DNA of 64,000 nt from Dipteris shenzhenensis. Taxonomy: Eukaryota > Polypodiophyta > Polypodiopsida > Gleicheniales. A program made the translations under genes and the position numbers. Position 1 is the stretch's first letter. Each line of letters opens with the position of its first letter. The notes under the pieces were generated by a model. That model made no database searches. It was not told the origin of the DNA and saw only the letters and a list, made by a program, of their open reading frames with translations. Of this stretch, positions 10,018 through 21,719 are shown piece after piece. Location: assembly GCA_047967505.1 (NCBI GenBank), contig CM106538.1. One strand, 5' to 3'.

Positions 10018-13000
10018 TATGTTTGCAGGTCATGGTATGAGATTGGCACCACTGCCATTCTCCACTGGTGGCATTCCCCACAGAGATTGGCACAATTCCA
10101 TATGATCTCTGCACATGTGAGTTTAGGCTTCTCAATGCCATTTCTTCGGGCCTAATAAGAGACTGGCACCACTGCCATTCTCCAATTGTACAAATGTTTA
10201 GCCTACTATTCTAGGAGGGGTATTCCAATGATCATAGGAGAGTGGTGTCCTATTCCATTCCACATGTGAGTTTGATGATCTCAGTGTCATCATGTAGTTG
10301 CAAGCATGAGATTGGCACCACTGCCATTCTCCGCTAGTTGTAGTCTAGACAGACTGAACCTATAGATTGACATTCCACTAATTTTATTGGCTGCAGTAGG
10401 ATAATGGCAAAAGTGCCAATACAGATGTGAGTTTAGTATTCCTTGTGCATGTTTTCAGGTCATGGTATGAGATTGGCACCACTGTCATTCTCAACATGTG
10501 GCATTCTCCAAAGAGATTGACACAATTCCATATGATCTCTACATAGCGGAGACAATGATGACTACATAGAAGGATGCACATGTGATTTTAGGCTTCTCAA
10601 TGCCATCCCTTAGGCCCTAATAGGAGATTGGCACCACTGCCATTCTCCACTTGCACAAATGTTTACCCTACTATTCTAGGAGGGGTATTCCAATCATCAT
10701 AGGAGAGTGGTGTCCGATTCCAACCCACATGTGAATCTGATGATCTCAGTGTCATTATGTAGGTGCCACCATGAGTTTGGCATCACTGCCATTTTCCACT
10801 AGTGGTTGTCTAGACAAACCTAACCTATAGACTGACATTCAACCACATAGAAGAATGCACATTACCACTAGCGGAGAATGGTAGTAGGATAATGGCAAAA
10901 GTGCCAATGCACATGTGAGATTGGCACCACTGCCATTCTCCACTGGTGGCATTATCCACATAGATTGACACAATTCCATGTGATCTCTGCACATGTGAAT
11001 TTAGGCTTCTCAATGCCATTTCTTAGGTCCTAATAAGAGACTGGCACCACTGCCATTCTCCACTTGTACAAATGTTTACCCTACTATTCTAGGAGGGGTA
11101 TTCCTGTGATCATAGGAGAGTGGTGTCCTATTCCATTCCACATGTGAGTTTGATGATCTCAGTGTCATAGTGTAGTTGCAAGCATGAGATTGGCATCACT
11201 GCCATTCTCCGCTAGTGGTAATCTAGACAAACTGAACATATAGATTGACATTCCACTACATTGAAGGATGCACATTACCACTAGCGGAGAATGGCAGTAG
11301 GATAATGGCAAAAGTGCCAATGCACATGTGAGTTTAGGATTCCTTGTGCATGTTTTCAGGTCATGGTATGAGATTGGCACCACTGCCATTCTCCACTAGT
11401 GGCATTCTCCACAGAGATTGGCACAAATCCATATGATCTCTGCACAGCGGACAGAGTGATCACTACATAGAAGGATGAACATTACCACTAGGGGAGAATG
11501 GCAGTAGGATAATGGCAAAAGTGCCAATGCACATGTGAGTTTAGGGTTCCTTGTGCATGTTTTCAGGTCATGGTATGAGATTGGCACCACTGCCATTCTC
11601 CACTGGTGGCATTGTCCACAGAGATTGGCACAATTCCATATGATCTCTGCACATGTGAGTTTAGGCTTCTCAATGACATTTCTTAGGGCCTAATAAGAGA
11701 TTGGCACCACTGCCATTCTTCACTTATACAAATGTTTACCCTACTATACTAGGAGGGGTATTCCAGTGATCATAGGAGAGTGGTGTCCGATTCCAATCCA
11801 CATGTGAGTTTGATGAACTCAGAGCTTGACACAATTCCATATGATCTCTACACAGCGGAGACAGTGATCTCTAAATAGAAGAATGCACATGTGAGTTTAG
11901 GATTCCTTGTGTATGTTTGTAGGTCATGGTATGAGATTGGAACCAGTACCATTCTCCACTGTTGGCATTCTCCACAAAGATTAACACAATTCCATATGAT
12001 CTCTACACAGCGGAGACAGTGACCACCACATAGAAGAATGCACATGTGAGTTTAGGCTTCTCAATGCCATTTATTAGGGCCTAACAAGAGATTGGCACCA
12101 CTGCCATTCTCCACTTGTACAAATGTCTACCCTACTATTCTAGGAGGGGCATTCCAGTGATCATAGGAGAGTGGTGTCCTATTCCATTCCACATGTGAGT
12201 GATGATGATCTCCGAGATTGACACAATTCCATTTGATCTCTAAACAGCGGAAACAGTCATCACTCCATAGAAGAATGCACATGTGAGTTCAGGATTCCTT
12301 GTGCATGTTTTCAGGTCATGGTATGAGATGTTGTCCTATTCCATTCCACATGTGAGTTTAATGATCTCAGTGTCATCATGTAGTTGCAAGCATGAGATTG
12401 GCACCACTGCCATTCTCCGCTAGTTGTAGTCTAGACAAACTGAACCTATAGATTGACATTCCACTAATTTTATTGGCTGCAGTAGGATAATGGCAAAAGT
12501 GCCAATGCAGATGTGAGTTTAGGATTCCTTGTACATGTTTTTAGGTCATGGTATGAGATTGGCACCACTGCCATTCTCAACTGGTGGCATTTTCCAAAGA
12601 GATTGACACAATTCCATATGATCTCTACACAGCGGAGACAGTGATGACTACATAGAAGGATGCACATGTGATTTTAGGCTTCTCAATGCCATTTCTTAGG
12701 CCCTAATAAGAGATTGGCACCACTACCATTCTCCACTTGCATAAATGTTTACCCTACTATTCTAGGAGGGGTATTCCAATCATCATAGGAGAGTGGTGTC
12801 CGATTTCAACCCACATGTGAGTCTGATGATCTCAGTGTCATTATGTAGGTGCCACCATGAGTTTGGCATCACTGCCATTTTCCACTAGTGGTTGTCTAGA
12901 CAAACTAAACCTATAGATTGACATACCACCACATAGAAGAATGAGCGGAGAATGGCAGTAGGATAATCGCAAAAGTGCCAATGCACATGTGAGATTGGCA

Positions 13001-13935
13001 CCACTACCATTCTCCACTGGTGGCATTCTCCATATAGATTGACACAATTCCATGTGATCTCTGCACATGTGAATTTAGGCTTCTCAATGCCATTTCTTGG
13101 GGCCTAATAAGAGATTGGCACCACTCCCATTCTCCACTTGTACAAATGTTTACCCTACTATTCTAGGAGGGGTATTCCTGTGATCATAGGAGAGTGGTGT
13201 CATAGTGTAGTTGCAAGCATGAGATTGGCATCACTGCTAGTCTCCGCTAGTGGTAATCTAGACAAACTGAACCTATAGATTGACATTCCACTACATTGAA
13301 GGATGCACATTACCACTAGCGGAGAATGGTAGTAGGGTAATGGCAAAAGTGCCAATGCACATGTGAGTTTAAGATTCCTTGTGCATGTTTTCAGGTCATG
13401 GTATGAGATTGGCACCACTGCCATTCTCCACTAGTGGCATTCTCCACAGAGATTGGCACAAATCCATATGATCTCTACACAGCAGAGAGAGTGATCACTA
13501 CATAGAAGGATGCACATTACCACTAGCGGAGAATGGCAAAAGTGCCAATGCACATGTGAGTATAGGATTCCTTGTGCATGTTTGCAGGTCATGGTATGAG
13601 ATTGGCACCACTGCCATTCTCCACTGGTGGCATTCTCCACAGAGATTGGCACAATTCCATATGATCTCTGCACAGCGGAGTGAGTGATCATTACATAGAA
13701 GAATGCACATTACCACTAGTGGAGAATGGCAATAGGATAATGGCAAAAGTGCCAATGCACATGTGAGTTTACGATTCCTTGTGCATGTTTTCAGGTCATG
13801 GTATGAGATTGGCACCACTACCATTCTCTACTGGTGGCATTCTCCACAAAGATTGGCACAATTCCATATGATCTCTGCACATGTGAGTTTGATGGTCTCA
13901 GTGTCATTATGCATTTGCCAGCATGAGATTGGCCC
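10018..13935. repeat. Satellite array, 2.09-kb higher-order repeats
   Basis: Same sub-repeats as the preceding array but in a different order, beginning at a junction near 10018 (GATGAACT|ATGTTTGCAGG). Landmarks recur once: TTATTGGCTGCAGTAGG near 10383 and 12471 (about 2087 apart), and another block near 11165 and 13200 (2035). Extra modules absent from the first array appear, including TTACCACTAGCGGAGAATGG and ATAATGGCAAAAGTGCCAAT; in the latter, TTGGCACTTTTGCCAT appears on the other strand. Copies are more diverged than in the first array. The array ends abruptly at about 13935. No gene seen. Confidence 0.85.
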
Positions 13936-14789
13936 TCTCCCAGGAATTATTTGGTGCAAGCTTGTTATCTTGCAATCGGAAACGAAGATATGCATATGTG
14001 GGTGTCGTGATTGTGGATGCCTGGAAGCGCGAGGGATGCAGATATGAAGCGCTTTGACATAACTAGTTCGCTTAAGTTTGTGCTACCGATCTCAAACGGT
14101 GAACTTCCAGTGACCTCTAGCGACCTCTAGCATCGACTCACCAGCCAAAGCAGCGCATGTAGCCTCGAAATCTACAACAAACAACGCGCATGACCCGTCA
14201 AACCAGCTCCATTAGCTCTGCCAAGATAGCTCAAGGAATGAACTGTCGAAGCAACTCATTTAGCAACCATCCTCTGCAATAACCCGAGCTCAAACGACAC
14301 CTCCAACCAGCCTCTACACGGCCCATGCATTGACGACCAGCAACAGCACATGACCCTTACAGCCCACGACTCTTGCAAAGGGGTCGTGTACGACCTTGAG
14401 GCTCATGCCCGTCCTGCTACAAATTGATGATGAATTTGAAACTGTTATGAATTGAGACTTGAGCTCCTACTGACTCGAGCTATAGACGGCTACTAGAGGC
14501 ACGACGTGCTCGTTGGAAACTTCTATTAGAGGCGTGGACCTCTACTGAGTGACGGTGTGAACTACATGAATTGGAGCTACTGGAGTGGCACTGAGCAAAT
14601 GAAATTTGAAGAAACTGCTTACCTCATCTCGGAGAAATGTGAAAGCTCAATCTGAAAGGTCTAAGAAGACAAGAGCTTCACAAAACCCTCTTGCAAAAAG
14701 ACTCTCTCTGCAGCACAATAGAAAGCTCCAATGATGACGCCGCAGTTCAGCAACAAGCAAGCTCCATCCACAAAGATTCCAAGGTCACC
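13936..14789. other. No gene recognised
   Basis: Unique-looking sequence of higher GC with many CTC/GAG words and CGAC runs. No open frame of note and no recognisable element boundary. Confidence 0.4.
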
Positions 14790-15566
14790 AAAAAATGACA
14801 CATGGTAGATAGGGTTAGTAAACCTTGTAGGTGTGGTTAGGTAAAGTTAACACACGGCAACTCAACCCAAACAAGCCATGGTTAAGACTGGTTAAGCTAG
14901 TAGGGTTAGGTTCAGTGATTGGACCATAGTTTAAGTTTTCTTAACCTTGGGTTAACTCATTTGGGTTAGAAGGCCACCACATGTCAACAGTGCCACCTAA
15001 GCATAGAGGCCCTTGTGAAGCACAGTTTGAATTCTACATGTGAGTCCCTGTGCCACATCATCAAAGGCCCTCTTCTTCACATAATCTTTGACAAGTCGTA
15101 ACTTGCAATCCAAGAGGAATTTGCACATGCTCCAAAAAGGAAAAGTGATCGCCTTTTCGAGCTCTACGCGCCTGTCAAATCAAAATCATTGTTAGCAATT
15201 AGACACTACCATTGAAGCAAAAACACTCATGGTAACACCTTTGTAACAAATGGAAAAGCGACGCACGAATGCACACATCGTTGTCATAAGCATGCCAAAA
15301 ACACAAGTGTATGACATGACCATAGCACAGAACATGGCATCCACACATAAAGAATTAAGGCACATGGAAGAACAAAGCATCATGCATCAAGCTACATCAA
15401 GCAAAGAAGACAACGCCATCGACATCAAGCATTGAGAAGCAACAACCTTGCCACCTTCAGCCCACACGTTTGTAAGCAATGCATGCACTAAGGGGAGGTG
15501 ATGGATTTGTAACTCACATTTGACCACCTTGCAGTAGCCAATGGATCATCGCACCAAGGGGAAGTG
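14790..15566 (+). mobile_element. Copia-type leader remnant
   Basis: Resembles the untranslated leader of the family A copia element read in its sense direction. TTAACCTTGGGTTAACTCAT matches its TTGGGTTAACTGGC stretch, and GGAATTTGCACATGCTCCAAAAAGG through CTCTACGCGCCTG matches its GAATTTGAGGGTGCTCCAAAAAGG through CTCTACGCGCTCG. Gag and pol are absent; after about 15200 the sequence is unrecognised. It ends with a polypurine stretch (CACCAAGGGGAAG) right before an LTR-like TGTTGAG. Probably an internally deleted or non-autonomous element related to A. Confidence 0.5.
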
Positions 15567-15945
15567 TTGAGATATGGTGCCATGAGCACATGAATTAGAG
15601 GCTAAGGTATGGTATAGGAAAGAATTAAAGTAGCCACCCTAGGATGTGGACTACATGATGTGAGGATGTGGATTGAGGATATCCACAAGGAGAGATGTAA
15701 ATCAGAGGGTCCCACAAGTGTTGACTATTCAGAGGGCACTCTCTATAAGAGGCCTATCATGTATTGTTGATATAGCACATTGGAATAGATTGAGTGTTTC
15801 ATACTTCCGATCTCTCTCCCCATGGCTTTTCGTACTTGGTTTGATACGTCGTGATCTTTATGCTCATTAAGTGATAGATTAGGCTAGTACGATCCGCACT
15901 TTGACAGTTCTCACTTAATATGAAATAGTGTGTCCACTCCTTCCT
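15567..15945 (+). repeat. Candidate copia LTR
   Basis: Starts TGTTGAGATATGG directly after a purine tract, as copia 3' LTRs do. It contains CTCTATAAGAGGCC, a possible TATA region, near 15740. The right end is uncertain, near TTCCTTTCA at about 15945. I found no paired LTR to the left, so the boundary and the call are tentative. Confidence 0.4.
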
Positions 15946-17130
15946 TTCAACTAACCACTGGGTTGTATGCTTTTGGAGGCCCCTGCTTGGATGATTCTGG
16001 TGTCATTGGGGGTTTTGGTCTTATCGTCGTGTGGTCTCCATCATCCTCGTTTGATAGTGCTTTCTCTTTCTTTGATCTTAGGGTCACATCAACTGTTGCA
16101 GCATCAAATCTTCCACTTGTTGTCTGTTGTTGCACATCTCTCTATTGGCGAATCCCCTCAAAATTTTGGAGGATACATTGGTGAGTCATTCATGGGCCTC
16201 TTGGAGGATTTTGTCTATGGTGTTAGCGCATTGGGCTTCTTAACTCTATTTCAAAAAGCGAGGTTATCTACATGGACTCTGTCATTATGTGCGCAAGCCT
16301 CCCTCCCTTACTTCCTTCTTCGACAACCTTCTTGCTTGATTTTTTTGAGTTTCTCTCACAAGCATGTTGCTTTGGATTTGTTGGCCTTAAATAGGGTTGC
16401 ATCCTTCCCTGTTGGAGCCTTCTTGGCATCGTCCTACAATTGCAGGGTGGTGAATGAGATGCACATCACTTTGAGTGTTTCGTTCTCTTCTTCCAATCTT
16501 TGTGACTGGCACTATGCTAGTCTTGGCAAAAGGTAGTGATTTGCCATGAAACAGACCACATTGCACACGTATATCTTGAGCATCCAACAAGTCACAGCTG
16601 GCCTTAATTTTGACCAACCCAAAAGGTTGTCTATCCACTTGGGGGGCAAGGTCATGGGGACATCATATGTGAACCAATCCCCTTCCTATGGGGGTGAGGA
16701 TTGCTCTTGAGTGTTGGGTTGTGCAGAGGTTATGGGGTGGCCATTTCTTGCTTCCTTGCCATCATGTCAGCCTTAGAGTTTGCGATCCCCTCCCGTTTTT
16801 CTCCTTGGATGGTCTTGGTTGTGGGGCTAGATTATTTGGTGGCAGTTGGGATACCTACTATCGTCAATTGGGGTGTCAACATGACCATTTTTATGGCAGT
16901 AGAGATGATGACTATGGCTGTGGGGCCTCTAGTTAGGGCCCTTCTCATTGTTTTGGTGGTCTCTTGGGGGGCGACTCTCTAAACAGTCAAAGAGGCTCAA
17001 CATACTTGGTGGGGCTTTGAAATTGTTGCCACTTTAGCAAGATCATATATGCCTCAAATTGTGCTGGTTTTTGCCCCTTGTTGTGCACTTTGCGAATTGA
17101 GTTTTGAGCTGCATCATGATTTACTTCGCC
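15946..17130. other. No gene confidently recognised
   Basis: A 189-codon plus-strand frame at 15967-16536 shows no family signature. Minus-strand frames between about 16980 and 15950 contain coding-like patches, such as RLEEENETLK and DDAKKAPTGKDATLFKANK, but are cut by stops. This may be a decayed retrotransposon gag or host gene; I cannot name it. Confidence 0.25.
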
Positions 17131-17278
17131 TAGTTAGTGGGTGTCCTTCATTTTCCTTGAGTGCCTTCTACACCAACCCCTTAGGCATGCTCATTTTCCT
17201 TGAGCATGCCTAGTTAATGGGTGTCCTTCATTTTCCTTGAGTGCCTTCTACACCAACTCCTTAGGCATGCTCATTCCT
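17131..17278. repeat. 80-bp tandem duplication
   Basis: TAGTTAGTGGGTGTCCTTCA at 17131 recurs as TAGTTAATGGGTGTCCTTCA at 17211, followed by the same CTTGAGTGCCTTCTACACCA and TTAGGCATGCTCATT. Period 80, two copies, few mismatches. Confidence 0.8.
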
Positions 17279-17579
17279 AGTGTTTTTTGTATTTACTCTC
17301 TAGGAATTGTCTGAAGTCATGTGTGGCTAGATCCGATAAAGTCCAATTCCAATGTTGACTTGGATGAATGGATCAACCCTTGCTTTACTTGAACCTTGCC
17401 TTCATTTTTGCACTTGATTGTAGGTGCCCTTAAGGAAGAGGAAGAAGGAAGAGGAGGAGGTGGGAGGAAGAGATGTAAGGCTAAGGAGTGCAAGGGTAAG
17501 GACATGCTAGAACACGATAGTGTATAGGAATATGGATGAGAGAGATTTATACATGTCGGTCTCTATACAATTTGTAGGG

Positions 17580-17830
17580 GACTTCTTGGTGGCACCTCTT
17601 TTGTAAGAGACCTCTTTGGTAAGAGTCTCTACAATTTTAATAGGGAACCTCAAGGGTGGGTCCTCTTTTGTAGGAGACTTCCTGGTTAAGAGTCTCTACA
17701 CTTTTTGTAAAGCACCTCAAGGGTGGGCCTCTTTTGTAGGAGAATTCTTGGGCAAGATTCTCTACACTTTTTGTAGGGAACCTCTTGGGGTCTCTATAGT
17801 TTTTGTAGGGGACCTCAAAATGTGTAGGCT
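17580..17830. repeat. Degenerate 60-70 bp minisatellite
   Basis: Four imperfect copies of a unit built from CCTCTTTTGTAGGAGAC, TTCTTGG(GC/TT)AAGA and TCTCTACACTTTTTGTAGG, spaced roughly 58-67 bases. The ORF across it is a repeat artefact. Confidence 0.7.
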
Positions 17831-18015
17831 TTTAGTCTTTTTCTCCTTGGATTTAGTCTTTCTCTCTAGATCTTGATTTTGCAAGAATGATAAGATCTTT
17901 TGTAGAGAGGATTTTGGCTATCCTCATCCTTTTAGATTCACCATACCACCTTTCAAGATCAAGGTATTACAAGCAGAACCTTACCGCTACTCTACACACA
18001 CAATGATCTCATCTT
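17831..18015. other. No gene recognised
   Basis: Short unique interval between two tandem repeats; nothing recognised. Confidence 0.4.
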
Positions 18016-18389
18016 CGTTGCTCTAGACTATGCTATTGGCCCTTGTTGCCAGAGGGTTACCAACTACCTTGAATTGATTTGATTATTTACCCTTGAGTAA
18101 TGGTTGAGTTTGCAAGTGATGTGTGATGCAATTGCTTTTACCCAATGAGTATGGTAAAGATGGCAAATGGGTTGATCTTGTTGTCGATCTTTTCCTTGGA
18201 ATCGTTGCTCTAGACTGTGCTATTGGCCCTTGTTGCCAGAGGGTTACCAACTACCTTGAATTGATTTGATTATTTACCCTTGAGTAATGGTTGAGTTTGC
18301 AAGTGATGTGTGATGCAATTGCTTTTACCCAATGAGTATGGTAAAGATGGCAAATGGGTTGATCTTGTTGTCGATCTTTTCCTTGGAAT
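18016..18389. repeat. 187-bp tandem duplication
   Basis: Two adjacent copies (18016-18202 and 18203-18389), each beginning CGTTGCTCTAGACT and ending TTTTCCTTGGAAT. I see one difference (CTATGC against CTGTGC), so it is recent. It lies about 200 bases from the inferred inversion breakpoint at about 18604. Confidence 0.9.
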
Positions 18390-18603
18390 CCTCGAACTCC
18401 ATTGCTTATTTTCTCAATGTTTAAGAATCCATATCAAACCATTTCCTCAAATAGACACACATACCACCCTTTAAGCGATAAGGATCATTGAAAGAGGCGA
18501 TTGGTTGTTTGAGCATCTATCTATAGCCTTCCATTAGAGAACCTGCATATATATTGTCTAGCAGCAAAGGATAAAAAGGCAAAGATCACAACAAAGGAAA
18601 GAT

Positions 18604-20529
18604 ATTGAATTCATTCAAGTGAGAAGCAATGGAGACCCCTTCCTTCATTTGTAGCTCAAATAACCTCTTCATGAAGTAAACTTTATTAGAGGCAATCTCC
18701 TTGTCATAAGTGGCACATAATTTCTTCCACAAATCTTCCATAATCTACTCATTTACTACTGTGAAATAAACTAACTCTGCAAGATGAAGGCTAATAGTAG
18801 TATACTTTGCTAATGCATCCAAGTCATTACAATCATCCTTAGACATATCTATAGGCTTAGCTCCAATATTGCCTTGCCAAGGGTTTAATCTTCTTCTTTT
18901 GAATAAGCACATCCTCATCTATTCTTTCCACAAAGAAAAGTTTGTCCCATCAAACTTTTTAATGCTAAAAAACTCCTTTTTAGACATGGAAGAGGATGCC
19001 ATGATGCAAATGAAACAAAATCCCAAATGCTAGTGCCTGCAAGAAAGAATCACACCAACTACCAGGTGCACCCCAATGTGTATGCCAAAATGGAAGGTAA
19101 TATCACCAAACCTCAAAGACTCAAAGCATAAAAATGCATTTGACTCATGTGCATATACTATGCATCCATATGAGCAAATCTAGCCCAAAAGAAAATGCCA
19201 ACTGTAATGGCAAAACAATGGCAATCCCAATGCCAATAAATGTCAAAATGCCTCAAGCATAAATGTTGTCCATGAGCATATGCATCAACAAAATCTCATC
19301 CAAGAGATCATAGTAACCTATGCATCCACTGCAATATGTCAAAGCTGTCCCTGAGCATAAAATAGCATATGTGTGCTAAACGTCCATCAATAAAGCATCC
19401 CATAAGGCAATATGGGCCTATCAATGTATCCAACAAGGATCACAATGCATCCAAACATCTTGTAAAGCATCCATTGCAATCCAATGCAAACCACGAATGA
19501 GCACACACAGCTCAGACTAAAACTAGAGTGATTTGCATAAGGTATATTCAAAAATCACGACCCCACGGCAATGATCGCTAGTGAAAATGGAACCTAAGAT
19601 GCCTTAAAACATGGGTGTCATTGCATAATCGGACTCAAAAAGACAATTTGCCAATACCTCTCTTCTGCTGGAACTCCAAATCCCAATCGACGAATGGGAA
19701 ACGAGGAGTCAACTCTTGCAATTGACCCTCAAACCTTTGAATGGATTTTTGACAGAGAAATAGATGATTCAGTGCCTCAAAGAGACATAACTTCTCCAAA
19801 TCTCTATGAAGTCATGCAAGAGCTAATAGGTAGGGGTTTTTGGGCCTCCGAAATGCAATGGAATAGATGGTTTTGAAAACCATGGTCCCAATCACCGAGT
19901 CCAATACACGGACCAAAAAATGTTTTTGCAAATAGATATATTTGTAAACACCAATGGAGTGCAAATGATGAGTAACACAGAAGTTTTAGGATCTCCTAAG
20001 TCCACTGGAAGTGACAGATCTACAAATGGTTACTTCAAACTCAAGTTCGGCAAAAAAATGCTGAAGCAGAGATAGTGAGTAAAAAATCCAACAAAACAAT
20101 GCCAAATTCAAGAATGAAGGTATTTTCGAACCCCTGAAGCACAATGGACACCAAAAGCAGGCAATGGTTGCCTCTACAGGTCATTTCAGACTCTCAGTAA
20201 AAAATCCAACAAAACAATGCCAAATTCAAGAATGAAGGTATTTTCGAACCCCTGAAGCACAATGGACACCAAAAGCAGGCAATGGTTGCCTCTACAGGTC
20301 ATTTCAGACTTCAATAGTTGAAAGGAACTGGGGAATCATAAAAAAACGTCTTTTTTTCTCCAAAACCACTCAGAGAACTTTCCAAACGTTTTTGCAAGGT
20401 CTCTGCATATCAGGATGTAAATAAAGTTACTCAACAGAGCTTCTTCTTTCTTCCACAGAGTTGCACCAGCTAACTTCAGGCTCCAGGTTCACACCCACTG
20501 AGCTAGAACACCTGCACTTTGATACTAGT
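18604..20529 (-). mobile_element. Copia family B, 5' half: leader and gag
   Basis: Minus strand, following the LTR at 20530-20704. A primer-site-like TAGTATCAAAGTGC follows the LTR, resembling the initiator-Met complement TGGTATCAGAGC with changes. A leader of about 1.5 kb follows, then a gag start at 19002: MASSSMSKKEFFSIKKFDG, TNFSLWKE, then DLWKKLCATYDKEIASNK and SIASHLNEFN. This is the UBN2-type gag of copia elements. Two in-frame TAG stops sit where homologues have glutamine. The match stops abruptly after HLNEFN at about 18604. The next gag residues continue at about 41949 on the opposite strand, so this is one half of a split element. Confidence 0.8.
20078..20313. repeat. 118-bp tandem duplication in B leader
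   Basis: AGTAAAAAATCCAACAAAAC begins copies at 20078 and 20196; both run to GGTCATTTCAGACT. The copies appear identical, so the duplication is recent. Confidence 0.9.
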
Positions 20530-20704
20530 TGAGAGGCCTCAACAACGGAAGCGGAATGGAAGAAGGTGAGAGAGGGAGAGCCATAAGAGAGATCCACACA
20601 AGTTTTGGTGGGTTTATAGCACCCTAATCTTCTATGTCATTCATATATATGTTAAAGTATTGTACAAAATTGGGATTAAGGTATAGTGGCCTTTAACCCC
20701 AACA
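20530..20704 (-). repeat. Family B 5' LTR (175 bp)
   Basis: On the minus strand it starts TGTTGGGGTTAAAGGCC and ends GGCCTCTCA, with TG...CA termini. The flanking A-element integrase codons stop exactly at its edge, preceded by GGTTG at 20705-20709. The matching 3' LTR fragment is at 43727-43844, followed by the same GGTTG. TATA-like ATATATATG lies near 20645. Confidence 0.85.
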
Positions 20705-21640
20705 CAACCATGGATTTGAATTCTTGAAATCTGGAAAACACTTCAGATTTTTCTTTCAGAAAATAGACACAATAATATTTGCTATAGTCGTCGATGAAAG
20801 TCAAGTAGTAAAGTGAACCATCGATGGTGCGAGTTTGTGTATAACCCCATACATCTGTACGAATCAAATCAAGAATACCTCATGCTCGAGAGGTGCTTCT
20901 ACCAAAATTGGTTTGATTTTGTTTGTCGAAGCAACATGCTTTGCAAACTTTTCCAAGAAACTGTAGCTTAGAAATTCCAATTGCCATATTTTGATTCTTA
21001 GCTGCATCAAGCTTTTGAAATTCATAGTCCATATCTCTTATGCCATACTTTAGAAAGTGGCATCGATTGTTGCTAAGCTAACATGGCATGCAAATATGGT
21101 ACTACAGCAGCTAACAATTTGAACAAGCATCATTGATTGCTTTTCCTACTAGCTAATATTCTCTCGATATATCTCTCTGATCGTGCATTCATCTTTATCA
21201 AAGATGACTCGATAGTTGTGTTCTATCGTTTGCCCAATTGATAAGAGGTTCTTGCAGAGCTTTGGAACATAGAGTACATCTTTCACCAATCCTTTCATAC
21301 TAGCGGAATTGTTCATAGGGACAATGCCTTTCCCTTGAACTAGATTTGGTGTGTTATCTATAGTGTAGATAATGTTCTTTTGTCCTTCTAATGGTTTCAT
21401 CTCTGTGAACCATCCCAGATGCTTTGTCATATGAGATGATGCACCATTACTGATGTACCAGGGATCTTGATCAGCTTGATCAACTTAATAACTGCATTCC
21501 CTTTTGAAATCACAATATATGTCAAGATACATTGTATCAGTCTTCTGCATATCCTCACTTGCAAGAAATATATTTTGAGGTTCATTGGCATAATGATTGT
21601 GACTTGAATGTCCACCATGATGAGATATGTAGATAGTTGA
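20705..21640 (-). mobile_element. Copia family A fragment: protease to integrase
   Basis: Minus-strand pieces of family A pol. HYANEPQNIFLASED and the protease region lie near 21600-21420, then TIDNTPNLVQGKGIVPMNN and VLYVPKLCKNLLSIGQ at 21380-21230. Integrase IRTDVWGYTQTRTIDGS and [20 protein letters not shown] follow at 20870-20750, ending EFKSMV. Homology breaks at 20709 where family B inserted; the following codons (VENQ...RKIKV) are found at 43845 on the other strand. Several stops and frameshifts are present. Confidence 0.85.
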
Positions 21641-21719
21641 CACCTCACAAAGTGCCTCGTAGGCACAACTCATGCCAAGCACTATTCTCCATGTGACTCC
21701 AACTACCACATTATCATTT

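Noticed and set aside
5394-13824. Recurring 60-110 codon ORFs on both strands
   Set aside because: They recur only because the satellite units recur; frames are set by DNA repetition and carry no domain.
5312-13935. CRISPR-like array
   Set aside because: Regular repeats, but units are kilobase-scale satellites without unique spacers, in a plant-like sequence.
15967-16536. 189-codon plus-strand ORF as a membrane protein
   Set aside because: Leu/Ser-rich but without a signature, and minus-strand frames in the same interval look at least as coding-like. No call made.
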